Shown in pieces: positions 11,366-25,093 of a stretch of 64,000 nt of DNA. Source of the stretch: Symsagittifera roscoffensis (Eukaryota; Xenacoelomorpha; Acoela; Convolutidae); the NCBI RefSeq assembly GCF_963678635.1, contig NC_087064.1, positions 68,064,025 to 68,128,024 of the forward strand, given 5' to 3'. The notes beneath the pieces were generated by a model, which was not told the origin of the DNA, did no database searches, and saw nothing but the letters and a program-made list of their open reading frames with translations. The translations under genes were made by a program, and so were the position numbers. Every line of letters starts with the position of its first letter. The stretch's first letter is position 1.

Positions 11366-13110
11366 GTTACTGGATACCCTTGCAAGAACGGTGAAGTTCG
11401 AAAAAAAATTGGTTTTGTAGGACGTTTTGTGTATGTTGTGCAGATATAACAGTTATCAGTATTTTTTTTTAAATGTTGTTTTTCGTGTTATGCTTACAAT
11501 ATTTCAATTTTATGAACAGATTTTTTGAAAAGAACAGTTGGCTGAAGTTGTTTCTTTTATGCTGATACGTCAAATAAAAGATTTTCATGATAATAGGGAT
11601 CAGCCGTAATGGTAAAAATTGAATTTCATTCATCGTCAGATAGATTGATAGGTGATACTAATTAACATGCAGCTTTGAGGCATATATGGAAAGCTCAAAT
11701 AAAAGCGCTAATATGCGAGCTAGGTCTTTAAGCAGAACCACGGTCATTTTTCAAGGTTATTTTTGACAGAATCAAAATAAGTATCAGCTCGATCTGGAAG
11801 CAAAAAAAACGCAGCATTGAAAATAGAAGAATCCTTGGTAGCTTAAATTTGTGAAATAAAATCATAGTTAGCCGCTAATAGAGGCAGTTCAGATTTGAAT
11901 TTCCTTAAATTTTTGTTGAATAATAGTAAAAATTTGTCTTAAGTAAAGAAAGCGGAGCAAAATTATCGGGATCGAAGAACTGAATGCTCGAAATTCCCGT
12001 TTGACAATCAAAATTTAATATTCAAAAACTAGATAGACATTAAATAGAAAATCTGCCAGGTTTTGCTTTTTATATATTTGAAAGACATCGATTGGTTGAC
12101 TAACTTTGCTCATTTGGGTTTTCCTTCGCGAGAACTATAGTCGATGGGCTAGTTTGTGAGATCTTGCATGAGTGATAAGTCTTGAAAGGTCTTGCATGAT
12201 ACGGCATCTGTATTCCGACTTAGCTATCTCACAATTTATTAACATAATCTTTTTAATACATTTCAACAACTGAGTTCATTAGTTTGTTATACTAGTTTGT
12301 TTTATTAAAGTTGGAAATGCTAAAAAACATAACTCAGTTTACCCTGGATTGGAAATAAGTTTTTAAAAAAAAAAAACTTTTCTAAAGCCAATTCAATTCT
12401 CAAAGCAAAAAATAAGTCAAAAAACTGAAATTTTAATATGCTATCTTAAAAAATAAATTCAGTTTTTTGTTTTATTCACTTTTTACAAAACAAAAGAAAA
12501 TGTATCTGAAATGCATCTTTGATAATAAAGTTTTTTGTTTTCTGACGAATTTTTTAAACAAACACATTGAGCAATTTTTCATCGGCTATTATCTCGTTTT
12601 TGTAAAATGATCTTATTTTGAAAGCTTAGCAAAAAATAACGAGAGATCTTTCAAAATTAAGCAGAACTTTGTATGACACAGAAATCACAGTTTGAAAAAA
12701 TCATCATTTGCTCCATCTTTAAAGTAAAAACTTTTCAACAGCTGTTCGCTGTGTTCAAACCGATTATTTTACCAGTTGTTTGCGCAACTCTTACCTAATA
12801 TCACACAGAGCTTTTCTGAAAAAAGAAAAAAAAATGTTTCCAAAAAAATTAGGCTTTTGTATAACTTTTGATATAACTGAGGGTGTTATGGCCATTTTCC
12901 TCGTAACTCAAATATGTTCAGTACAATTAGGTTTGAAAGTTAAAATAAATTATACTGTGGATGACAACAGATCAATTTGAGGTAACTTAAAAGTACAGCT
13001 GTTTATATCAATCGAAACAACAATTAGCTTAAACACACAAAATCACCAAACAGTAATTTGAAGATCAAGCTATTTTTCTCCACAGCTACTATGAGTTTTT
13101 CAAAAATAAC

Positions 13111-13666
13111 AAGTCTGCTCGTATCACGGCAAAACCCTGAATGTTCCGACTGCTTTTTAAGGTTTATGGAGCAGTAATAACATGAAAAAATTAAATGTAT
13201 TAAAACAAATTGGATTATTTTAGTGAGATTTTTTGTGAAAATCATCCCCCACAGGCCAAAATACCTTGAGTAAAAACTAATAACCTAACTTGTTCGCTCC
13301 CAGTAACAAATCAATTATGGCAAATAAGTTTCCTTCAACCAATTTGGAACGATTTCTAAGACGGATTAAATCTCCGCTTACGGGCTAGTAGCGCGAAATA
13401 TATCGCCCGTTAATTGTCCCAAATTGGCCGAAATGGCCACCTTTAAACCCCCATAACCCCATAACTTAACAAAAAATGATCACAAGTAAAATATTTTTTC
13501 AAATTTAAGCTCAGGAAAACAATACCTGATATTAAAAAATGTGGTCAAATTTGATAATAAAAAAATGTGGTCAAAAACGGCTAGTTATAATTTCGAAGCT
13601 TGTCTGAAGAAAAAAAACACCCCGAGCACAAATAATCCGTTACTTTCGTTTGAAAGTCGGATCAAT
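13111..13666 (+). repeat. Dispersed repeat F1, copy inside duplication B
   Basis: Identical by descent to the copy at 1440-1995 because it lies within the duplicated segment. It is not an independent insertion. Confidence 0.7.
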
Positions 13667-13784
13667 AATTGCCTTAAGAATTTGTTTGCACAGTGTGTAT
13701 CAGTGTCTTTTTTCTGGGAGCCATTTAGTTAACAGTAACCTAATTATGTTGAATTCAGTTCTATCCTAAATAAAAAAAGGTTCT

Positions 13785-14753
13785 CGCATCCAGTTCCAAG
13801 CGTTAATAATCGATTATATTACGATTTTAGTACCAGTCTCACTAAAATTGCGAAACAATCGATTTTAATCAATTAATAATCAATTATAATCTCTCTTTTT
13901 AAAATCAAAATATAATTAATTATAATCCATTATAATCGATTATAATCGATTATTTATTCGTCTATTTTTCGACACAATTATAATCGATTATAATTGATTA
14001 TAATCCATTTTTTTATTCAAATTTCTATTTCATTAGTTTTGCACAAAAATCCATTAAAATCGATTATAATCGATTATAATCCCTTTTGTTTGTCCATTTT
14101 TGTCTTCGAAGTTGCATCTAAAATGTTTATATTTTATGCTTTTTGTGGACGTTGGTCCCAATGAAAAATGAGAAAAATATTTTTAAAGTTTTCCAATTAA
14201 TTCAAATTTTTAAGTTTTTTTTTTTTCATTTCTTCCCCAATAGAGTTGTTTTGCGATGCATATTTTAAGCTTTTTGAACACCAAAACATCAGCAAATTGA
14301 TTTAGTTATATGATTGATTCGGAAAATTTATTTTTCATCTACCGCGAGAACCTTTCCACTCATATGAAAGGATCTCTATGAAACTTTTGTTTCGTGGTAA
14401 AACTTTGTGTTCAGATGAACCAAAGTGTTCAAGAGATCTCTCTTTTAGAGATTTTCTAATTGACACAAAAATAATAACCCATAAGATATAATTCGAAAAA
14501 AGAAAAATTTTGGCAAACTAAGAGATTATAATCGATTATAATCGATTATAATTGATTTTAAGGGTTTTTAGCATGAACTATAATCAATTATAATCAATTA
14601 TAATTGATTATAATCTCTTGGAAAATATCACGATTATAATCAATTATAAATCCCTTAAGGACCTAATTTTGGTAATTATAATCGATTATAGTTGTCAAAA
14701 AATCATCATAATAATCCGTTATAATCGATTATTTATGCCTAAACTTGGATGCG
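13785..14753. mobile_element. Non-autonomous DNA transposon-like insertion with empty site in copy A
   Basis: The 969-bp segment interrupts copy B at the hexamer GGTTCT, which appears at 13779-13784 and again at 14754-14759 but once at 2109-2114 in copy A. This is the pattern of a 6-bp target-site duplication. The ends are inverted: the left begins CGCATCCAGTTCC and the right, read on the opposite strand, begins CGCATCCAAGTTT; both run into AATAATCGATTATA. The interior has no useful open frame and is packed with variants of ATAATCGATTATAATC. I do not assign a superfamily; 6-bp duplications are uncommon (Dada elements are reported with 6-7 bp). Known: terminal inverted repeats plus a target duplication mark cut-and-paste transposons. 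Inferred: it moved in after the segmental duplication. Confidence 0.85.
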
Positions 14754-15710
14754 GGTTCTATCATAAATAAGAAAGGATCTTCTCAGGATCTGAAAGCGAT
14801 CAATCAACAGCAAAAATTACATCAAGTAGTGACTTGTACAGCGTTTCAGCGATTTGAAAAATAACCGAAAATAATCAAATGGAGCTCAGATTTGGTAAAC
14901 AAAAGTTTGGTTTCCGTTGTGAGTAATTTTGGTATAGGGGTAAGAAAGTTATTGTTTTTGGTGTAATATAAGGCTTCTTTGTTAAATTTGATGCTAGTTA
15001 AGGCTAGGACAGATATTTAACTGTCAGTCATTCAAAGATGCTGCGTAATTCTTGTGCGCTACTTCAGAAAAGTTTGCAAGGTTAAATGCTCGATATTTGC
15101 ACATCTTTAAGCCTTGATAAAATTTTGAGAAGGTTTTACTTGAGCTAGGTTATCGTGTCTTGAGAAAGTTATTAAAAACTATGATGAACCGATACAAGAG
15201 ACTGAAGCCTACAATTTTGACAAGGCACCAGCGGAGCGTTTTTTAGATGAGTTGGTAGGTGCTCGCGATCAGCCATTTTACCACCATTGAAGCTTTGGTA
15301 GGTTTTTGTGCCTGGATTAGCAAAACACGATTTAAGAATTCTTCCAAAATGTTCCGGTGTTTTTCGTCATTTTTAAATACGATTCTTTTTAGAAGGCTTG
15401 GTTGCTCAATGTGCTGTTGCTCTCGCGCAGTGTGTGCCCGTTTTTTTCTGTTGATGTGTTGTTTTTTTCCGACTACCGAAGAAGGTGCGGAATGTTTATG
15501 TATGAGGGGTTTTTTTTGCTCAGTCAGTGTTTCGACTTTTTAACAAAACTGCTTAGATCATCTGAAAAATGTTTTTGTTTAGAATTTATTTTTTTAATTA
15601 TATTTTTCATCTGTTTTTTTTTTGTAAATTATAAGGGTTCTGAAATGGCTAATATATTGAATTTGAGATAAGGAAATGCGCTATATATTTATATATAGGT
15701 ATATATATAT

Positions 15711-15933
15711 ATGCTTGGGGTGGTTTTTAAAGTCCAACAGTTGGTCCAATAATTTTTAATTTTAAAGTTGGTCCAACAATTTTTAATTTTAAAGTTGGCC
15801 CAACAGTTAAAGTTGATCCAACAAATATATATATATATATATATATGCTTGGGGTGGTTTTTTAAGTCCAACAGTTGGACCAACAGTTTTTAATTTGAAA
15901 GTTGGTCTAACAGTTTTTAATTTTAAAAAACCA
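15711..15933. repeat. Minisatellite with GTTGGxCCAAC core, copy B
   Basis: Counterpart of 3063-3300 in the duplicated segment, with a shorter TA tract between the two halves. Confidence 0.7.
15825..15846. repeat. (TA)n microsatellite
   Basis: Shorter allele-like counterpart of the tract at 3173-3215. Confidence 0.95.
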
Positions 15934-17289
15934 ACCCAAACATAAATTACCCGTCACGTTCCTCGAAACTCGCGGTAGCACCAAAAAATTATACGTTATT
16001 GCATGTAAGTTATTGAACGTCTTGCTGAAATTGACACCCATGCTGTTCAGTTCTGACCTCGCGTTGAAAGGGGCTTTTATGCGATTTTCCGTATTAAGAC
16101 AATTATCCGTCCTTTTCAGGGTCGTTACCGCAATTTAAAGTTCAAATAGATCTAACAGGCAGTAAGACTAACGCAAACAAATTTCAAAAATAGCCCATTA
16201 AGTCCAAAATAGCCGATTTATGGCAACCAGATTATCGTCAGTGTCAGAAGTGTCGTCGCTTAGAACTGCAAAACGGGCTATTTCAGGGATATAATTGCGT
16301 TTGATTCTCTAATTTTACAACTCTATACTGGCATTTGGCTTTGAGTTTTAAAAATATCAGCATTTTGTGAAGCATCGTATGTCATTATCAACACTACGAC
16401 GGAAGTTAGCGGGCAATTTAAAGCAGTCGCTTTTATATACCGGTCACCAATGATGGTCAATTTTACCCACTTGTATAAGAAAGTACAATATACTGGAATA
16501 AAGATTACATAATAATTATATTTTTTCTTCTTGCTTCGCTGGTGACAAAACCGAGAAAACAAAAACTTAAAATTTTTTGAAGTTTTTTGAAAGTTCCTCA
16601 TGAATTTGGATTCATTATGGTTTGTTGAAGTAATCCAAGGTGCTAATTTATTCAGCAAAAAGATTAACAAAAATTGTGCCCATTGCTTTTATCAAAAATG
16701 GAAGGTATCAGAAAAAAAAGACCCAAAAGTGAAATAGCTAAATATTCGAGATGAGCTATACACGTGCAAGATGAGCATCTTTCAGGTTCATGAATGCTTT
16801 TTATTTTGACGGATCTTGTTAATATCCCCCTTTACATAAGGGGGTAAACTCGTTACAAGATACAAAGGCTCTTTTTCCTTTTCCCCCCACCTCACACATG
16901 CATCAATTTTATGTTGTAACGAGGGGTTTACAAGGTTAAATAAGAAGACCAAATTTGTTTGTCATAGCCTAGTCAATTACTCTGTTATGTTAAAGTTCTC
17001 TTAGTGTTAGGATTTGTTTTGCTGCATATTCAGATCAGTTCAAATTTTCTAAAAATTGACTTGAAAAAAATCAGTATTTGGTCATCTAGATAATTTCAAG
17101 AAGATTCTTAATGTATTGTCAAACAAGGATTATCATTCAAAGCATTTTCCTTTATGTGAAAAATATGTATCATTTGATCAAGTTCAGAAAATACGTATGT
17201 TCTGGAAAATGTTCAAGGACAAAGTCAGGCCTAATCTCAGTTTTGCATAGTCTCAATAAATTTCCTCATATCTCAGTGTTGCTCCAAAT

Positions 17290-20200
17290 ACCCTACTGGC
17301 ATGCAATTTGCTTCGAAAAGAAGTAAGCTTGGGTGCCATTACTCCATCCAACGAAATACTTTAAATGATCACAAAATAATTGAATCGCCTTGAGATGAAT
17401 TTGAGGAATCAGTATTTAAAAAATTCCCTGAAAAGAGCTGGGAAAAAATTCAGCGGAAATAGTTCCTTGAAGAAAAACGTTTAGGGCTCTGAAACTTTTC
17501 TATAAAAACTAAAACTTTTTCTTTTATTGAACAAGCCCCGAGTGTATTCGCAATATAGCTTTTTGCATTTCATCGAAAAAATTTATCGTTTTCAATCATG
17601 ACTCGATTTTAGGCTTCACCATCTGAAGGTAGGTAAATAGAAAAATTGCCAAGTTTAGAGACAATCAAAAGTAACTTGAAGCCCAGCATTTGCCTCAAAT
17701 AAACCCTATGGTTGTTGCAGTACCATTAAAAGACCAATAATTGAAGTATTTTCAAAAAATTTTAACTTAAGATTTTAAATGCATAACAGTTCTATAATAT
17801 CCAGTTTTCAAATAAGGACACGCGATATTAATGTAGGTGATTTTGTGGAACCTAACTATCACGGTAGACGTTTCAAGAAAAAGAGTGCAAATGTACACAA
17901 ACCATATTAGAAATCAATTCGTACCGACAATTGCAAAAACAGTTTCAGATCTGTTAAAACTGAATTTAAATCATTTTAACATGGATTCAAATTGAACAAC
18001 AATGCCCGTTTTATGAATTTAAATAAATTTCAAACTGATATAAATCGATCTTTTCCAAAAATGTTGGATTGATTTAAATTTCTAAAAACTCAATTTGAAT
18101 CAATTTGAAAAGATTTTTTAGACTCAAATCCATCCGAATTTTGCTTCAACCCATCCGAATTATGCTGAAAACTGTTTTAATTCAATTTAAAAGACCCCTG
18201 AGCAGATCAATTTCTGTATCCAAAATTCCTATCCAAATCCGTTTGGGCTAAAACTTGAGTAAAAAAATGGGTAAATACTTTTTATGAAACTGAGTTTGGG
18301 CTCAAAATATGCAATTCAATCGCAAAAATTAATCATTATAAATTTGATTTTCAGCAAAAACTTGTACAACAAATCAAGAAAAGGGACGATACATATTAGA
18401 CTGTGATCTCAACGTATGCTATGATATCATTGAAATTAACCAATGTTAACCAGATTTTGAGGAAAAGTATCTGTAATAAATCGAGGAAATTGTCAAAATG
18501 AATCAGATTTTAAGCTCAATTTTATGCAATTAGTATAGTAGTTTACGAAAGTAAATCAATTTTTTATCGATTTTTTTGCAACCAAACAAAAAATTGTCAA
18601 ATATATTAGATTTGGAGCTCAAAAATTTGCAAGAAAACCATAAGAAACCATTAATTCCGTTGGCAAGATTTTGAGCAAAAAAAACTGGCTATAAAACGAG
18701 AAAAAGATCAATATAAACTTAGTTTTGAGCTCAAAATATGCAAGTAAATCATATAACATGATTTAAAAAAAAAACTTTTTAATCTTTAAAAACATTTTTA
18801 AAGTTTTTTATAATGCGACAAGTTACTATGGATGTCAAATGAAAATTGATGGGCAAGAAATATATGCAAGAATAACTCAGGACTGATAAGAAAAATTTGA
18901 TTAAGAAACCAATTTAATTCGAAATAAATCAATCTAAAAAACATAATCTGGCTATTAGGTCGGTCTCACTTTAAACTCAATCCATCTGCATTTCGCTTCG
19001 AAAAAAAGTAAGTTCGGGTGCCAAGATTCCATCCACCTTAATAATTTCAATGATCACGAAATAATTGAATCGTCTTGAGATGAATTTGAAGTATCAGTAA
19101 TTAAAAATTTCCCTGAAAAGAGCTGAGGAAAAATTCCGCGGAAATAATTCCTTGAAGAAAATCATTCACGGTTCTGAAACTTTTTATTACAAACTGAAAT
19201 TTTACTAATAGCGAACATGCCCTCATTGTATTCGCTCTCCAGGTTTTTTTAATTTTTTTTCGAAAATCAATCGTTACCAATCATGACTCGATTTTACGCT
19301 TCACCATCTGAAGGTAGATAAGTGAAAAATTTAAAAATTTGCTAAATTTAGAAACAATCAAAAAATAATTTGAAGCCCGGAATTTGCTTCGAAAAATTCC
19401 TATGGTAGTTGCAGTACCAAGAAAAGTCTAAAAAAGGAAGTGTACTCAAAAAAATTTAATTTAAGAATTTAAATGCATAACAGTTCTACAATATTCAGTT
19501 TTCAAATAATGATACGCGATATTAGAGTAGGTGATATTGTGGAACCTGACTATCACAGTAGACTTTTCAAAGAAAATAGTGCAACTGTACAAAAACCTTA
19601 TTAGAAATCAGTTCGTACCGGTAGTTGCAAAAAAAGAGTTTTAAATCTGTTTAAATTGAATTTCAATCAATTTAGCATGGATTCAAATTGTACAAAAATG
19701 CACATTTTACAAATCAATCTTTTCCAAAAACGTTGGGCTGATTTCAGTGTCTAAAGTTTCGATTTAAATCGATTTGAAAAGATTTTATTCGACACTCAAT
19801 TTCATCCGAAATTTGCTTCAAGCCATCCGAATTATGCTAAGAAGCGTTTTAATTCAATTTAAAAGACTCTTGAGCAGATCAAATTCTGTGTCCAAAACTC
19901 CTATCCAAAACCAATTAGGCTAAAACTTTTGTAAAAAAATTCGGTAAATGCTTTCTATGAAACTGAGTTTGGGCTCAAAAAATGCAATTGAATCGCAGAA
20001 AATCATCTTTATAAATTTGATTTAAAGCAAAAAATTGTGCAACGAATCAAAAAAAGGACGATACATATTAGATTAAGATCTCAAAATTTGCTATGATATC
20101 ATGGAAATTAATCAATGTTAACCTGATTTTGAGGAAACATATATGTAATAAGTCGAGAAAATTGATAAAATGAATCAGATTTTGAGCTCAAGCTTGTGCA

Positions 20201-23200
20201 ATTAGAGCATGGTAGTTTAGTAGTAAATCAGTTTTTTTTTGTTAATTTTTTTTGCAACGAAACAAAAAATTGTCAAATAAATTAGATTTGGAGCTCAAAA
20301 GTATGCCAGAAAACCATAAGAAACCAATAATTCCGTCGTCAACATTTTGAGCAAAAAAACAGGCTATAAAACAAAAAAAAGATTGATATAAACTTACTTT
20401 TGAGTTCAAAATATGCAAGTAAATCATATAACATGATTAGTAAAAACTTTTTGAACTTTAAAAAACTTTCAGTTTTTTAATATGCGACAATTTACTATGG
20501 ATGTCAAATGAAAATCGATGGGCAAGAAATAGATGCAAGAATAACTCAGGACTGATATAATAAAAAAATTGATCGAACAACCAATTTAAATCGAATTAAA
20601 TCCCTTCTAATTCGCTAAGAACAAAAAGAACCAAAGACTGGAAAAAATGAATTTAAGTCGATTTAAATTCAAGCCAAAAAATAATTTGAAGCGCGGAATT
20701 TGCTTCGAAAAATTCCTATGGTAGTTGCAGTATCAAGAAAAGTCTAATAAAGGAAGTGTACTCAAAAAAAATTTAATTTAAGAATTTAAATGCATAACAG
20801 TTCTACAATATTCAGTTTTCAAATAATGATACGCGATATTAGAGTAGGTGATATTGTGGAACTTGACTATCACAGTAGACTTTTCAAAGAAAATAGTGCA
20901 ACTGTACACAAACCTTATTAGAAATCAGTTCGTACCGGCAGTTGCAAAAAAAAGAGTTTCAAATCTGTTTAAATTGAATTTCAATCAATTTAGCATGGAT
21001 TCAAATTGTACAAAAATGCACATTTTATAAAACGAAATCCATTTTGAATTGATATAAATCAATCTTTTCCAAAAACGTTGGGTTGATTTCAGTGTCTAAA
21101 GTTTCGATTTAAATCGATTTGAAGAGATTTTATTCGACACTCAATTCCATCTGAAATTTGTTTCAAGCCATCCGAATTATGCTAAAAAGCGTTTTAATTC
21201 AATTTAAAAGACTCCTGAGCAGATCAAATTCTGTGTCCAAAACTCCTATCCAAAACCATTTAGGCTAAAATTTATGTAAAAAATTGGTAAATGCTTTCTA
21301 TGAAACTGAGTTTGGGCTCAAAAAATGCAATTGAATCGCAGAAAATCATCTTTATAAATTTGATTTAAAGCAAAAAATTGTGCAACGAATCAAAAAAAGG
21401 ACGATACATATTAGTTTAAGATCTCAAAATTTGCCATGATATCATGGAAATTAATCAATGTTAACCAGATTTTGAGGAAACATATATGTAATAAGTCGAG
21501 AAAATTGACAAAATGAATCAGATTTTGAGCTCAAGCTTGTGCAATTAGAGCATGGTAGTTTAGTAGTAAATCAGTTTTTTCTTGTTAATTTTTTTTGCAA
21601 CGAAACAAAAAATTGTCAAATAAATTAGATTTGGAGCTCAAAAGTATGCCAGAAAACCATAAGAAACCAATAATTCCGTCGTCAACATTTTGAGCAAAAA
21701 AACAGGCTATAAAACAAAAAAAAGATTGATATAAACTTACTTTTGAGTTCAAAATATGCAAGTAAATCATATAACATGATTAGTAAAAACTTTTTGAACT
21801 TTAAAAAACTTTCAGTTTTTTAATATGCGACAATTTACTATGGATGTCAAATGAAAATCGATGGGCAAGAAATAGATGCAAGAATAACTCAGGACTGATA
21901 TAATAAAAAAATTGATCGAACAACCAATTTAAATCGAATTAAATCCCTTCTAATTCGCTAAAAACAAAAAGAACCAAAGACTGGAAAAAATGAATTTAAG
22001 TCGATTTAAATTCAAGCCAAAAAATAATTTGAAGCCCGGAATTTGCTTCGAAAAATTCCTATGGTAGTTGCAGTATCAAGAAAAGTCTAATAAAGGAAGT
22101 GTACTCAAAAAAATTTAATTTAAGAATTTAAATGCATAACAGTTCTACAATATTCAGTTTTCAAATAATGACACGCGATATTAGAGTAGGTGATATTGTG
22201 CAACTTGACTATCACAGTAGACTTTTCAAAGAAAATAGTGCAACTGTACACAAACCTTATTAGAAATCAGTTCGTACCGGCAGTTGCAAAAAAAAAGAGT
22301 TTCAAATCTGTTTAAATTGAATTTCAATCAATTTAGCATGGATTCAAATTGTACAAAAATGCACATTTTATAAAACGAAATCCATTTTGAATTGATATAA
22401 ATCAATCTTTTCCAAAAACGTTGGGTTGATTTCAGTGTCTAAAGTTTCGATTTAAATCGATTTGAAGAGATTTTATTCGACACTCAATTCCATCTGAAAT
22501 TTGTTTCAAGCCATCCGAATTATGCTAAAAAGCGTTTTAATTCAATTTAAAAGACTCCTGAGCAGATCAAATTCTGTGTCCAAAACTCCTATCCAAAACC
22601 ATTTAGGCTAAAATTTATGTAAAAAATCGGTAAATGCTTTCTATGAAACTGAGTTTGGGCTCAAAAAATGCAATTGAATCGCAGGAAATCATCTTTATAA
22701 TTTTGATTTTAAGCAAAAACTTGTGCAACGAATCAAAAAAAGGACGATACACATTAGATTAAGATCTCAAAATTTGCTATGTTATCATGGAAATTAATCA
22801 ATGTTAACCAAATTTAGAGGAAAAGTATATGTAATAAATTGAGAAAATTGTCAAAATGAATCAGATTTTGAGCTCAAGCTTATGCAATTAGAGCATGGTA
22901 GTTTAGTAGTAAATCAGTTTTTTGTTAATTTTTTTTGCAACGAAACAAAAAATTGTCAAATAAATTAGATTTGGAGCTCAAAAGTATGCCAGAAAACCAT
23001 AAGAAACCAATAACTCCGTCGGCAACATTTTGAGCAAAAAAAACAGGCTATAAAACAAGAAAAAGATTGATATAAACTTACTTTTGAGTTCAAAATATGC
23101 AAGTAAATCATATAACATGATTAGTTAAAACTTTTTGAACTTTAAAAAACTTTCAGTTTTTTAATATGCGACAATTTACTATGGATGTCAAATGAAAATC

Positions 23201-23345
23201 GATCGGCAAGAAATATATGCAAGAATAACTCAGGACTGATATAATAAAAAAAATTATCGAACAACCATTTTAAATCGAATTAAATCCATTCTAATTCGCT
23301 AAAAACAAAAAGAACCAAAGACTGGAAAAAATGAACTTAAGTCAA
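17290..23345. repeat. Large tandem array of kb-scale monomers
   Basis: The landmark 'TTTGAAGCCCGGAATTTGCT' recurs at about 17670 (diverged), 19367, 20681 and 22024, giving steps of about 1.70, 1.31 and 1.34 kb. The two left units include an extra prefix of about 350 bp (landmark GTAAG[C/T]T[T/C]GGGTGCC near 17323 and 19007). Units 2-4 are highly similar, with one 61-codon minus-strand frame identical between units 3 and 4 (20242-20427 and 21585-21770). Each unit is rich in TTTAAATCGATTT-like words. No protein is recognised, so these frames are treated as chance. The array may be a large satellite or a tandemly repeated non-autonomous element. Confidence 0.9.
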
Positions 23346-25093
23346 TTTAAAATCGATTTGGATAATTCTTTTCCCGCTGGAATCAATCTTCGTTGTTTTA
23401 TTTAACCTTCGTACTGATTTCCTACTAAAATCGATCTCCATTCAATCTACATAACTTTATCAAGCTAAAATTGATCTAAATTCGTGTTTGTCAGTAGTTT
23501 GAAACCACAAATATTGCCCAAAAAAGTCATTGAGTGCGCGTTAAAATAATCGGCATATTTTATCCATCTACTACGGAATCATTATTCAAAAATACAAATT
23601 GATGAAGAATAAACTTCGGCAAGCTGACATAAAACTTTTGATTGATTTAAATCAAATTTTAACAGAGAGTTCTATCTGAATTGATCAAATCGAACACTTT
23701 GCTTACTGAGAGCCATTTTTTATTGATTCGCCATCGATTGATTGAATTCCCTATAAAATACTTCAATGCATTTGAACAGAAATGAATCATTTTCATTACA
23801 AAAACAAATAGGGAAAAATTTTCTTTTTGAGTTAATTGAAATTACACACTCCATTAAATTATGAATTTTATCATCAAAAATCTATAAAAAAAATTATTGC
23901 AACTCATCTTCGTATCAACTCAAAATCAATCCGGTGTTGAGCAATAAATAGAAATGATATCAAACAAATAGAAAATAGTTCAATAAAAAGAAATCAAATC
24001 ATTCGAAATCTAGTAACTAAATTTTTTGAAGCAAAAAATATGCAAAAAATATGCAAAAATGGGCATCACAAAGAAGATAAAACAAAATGGGATCTTAAAC
24101 ACAAAACAAACAAAAGTCAATCAAATTATTAGCTAATAAAACATGAAACTGGCCATCAGCAATCATGTTGCATCCAGCAACGAGTTGCCATGAACAAATA
24201 ACCAACCGTATTTTATATTGCAATCTAGGTTTTACACACTTGGGGGTTAAGAAAAAAGCACAAATGTTATCAAATCGGTAACTCCAAAGGCAAGCGTTAT
24301 TTGTAAAAAAAAAAATTGTTGAAACGCTTTCTAAACGAACCAGCAAAATGTACCAAATAGTCTCATAGAGCAGAATGTTTTATAGAGCAGTAGATAGAGC
24401 AGTATTTCAATCATACGGCAGATATCTTCAGCTTTCGTTAAGAAGTTTTTTTAACATAATAAAATGAAAGCTTCAATTCATTTCTCGGAATTACCAAAAG
24501 CGCATCTATGCTTTACCCGACCAAACTGATAACAGAAATTGTTATTTCTCAAAAATACAAAAAATGAATCTATTTTTCGATAAAAATTGAATCCGCTACT
24601 CTACTAATCTACCTTCTTAATTACTGAAAGCGCTCCAATTAGTGCTCTAATTGTTTTTCAAATTGATTTTTTTTCGAAACGCGATAAAAACGGTAACATT
24701 TATGGAATAAAAGCATGATAAATGAGATTTTTCGTAGAGCAGAAAAAGCAGTTTTTTCTATGAAGCAGCAGAATCTGCTCTATGCAGCAGCAGAATTCTT
24801 TGAGGCCTGGATACTATTAAACGGGTGTTTTTCATTATCTCGAATGCAACCCTTTTACTTTCTCACCAATGTTTTATTGTCTCACTAATGTAACACTAAA
24901 GTAGAAATATTCCAAATAAGTCAAATATGAAGAACAAAACTATGCGTAAATGGGCATTCAATACAAAACAATAACAATATAGACATCTAAAACACTAAAT
25001 ACTTGTGGGATGTCAAAAAGTAAAAACGATAGGGAATATATATAACAAGATAAACTGGATGCAGGCATTTTACATAAATCAGCTAAATGGAGA
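23346..25093. other. AT-rich intergenic DNA, no gene seen
   Basis: No recognised gene. The sequence repeats words such as TAGAGCAG near 24365-24400 and 24736-24790, but no defined element was delimited. Confidence 0.5.

Larger units (their letters stand above)
11672..17170. repeat. Segmental duplication, copy B
   Basis: Second copy of 1-4540 in the same orientation, offset about 11.67 kb before the insertion and about 12.65 kb after it. The match ends at 17170. Copy B is longer because a transposon-like element sits at 13785-14753. The low divergence points to a recent duplication. One layout that fits is a tandem duplication of the unit 4541-17170 with its junction at 4540/4541, which predicts a second set of GALE terminal exons just left of the window. 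Confidence 0.93.

Noticed and set aside
20242-20427. 61-codon frame identical to 21585-21770
   Set aside because: Identity follows from the tandem array, and unit 1 and unit 4 do not keep the frame.
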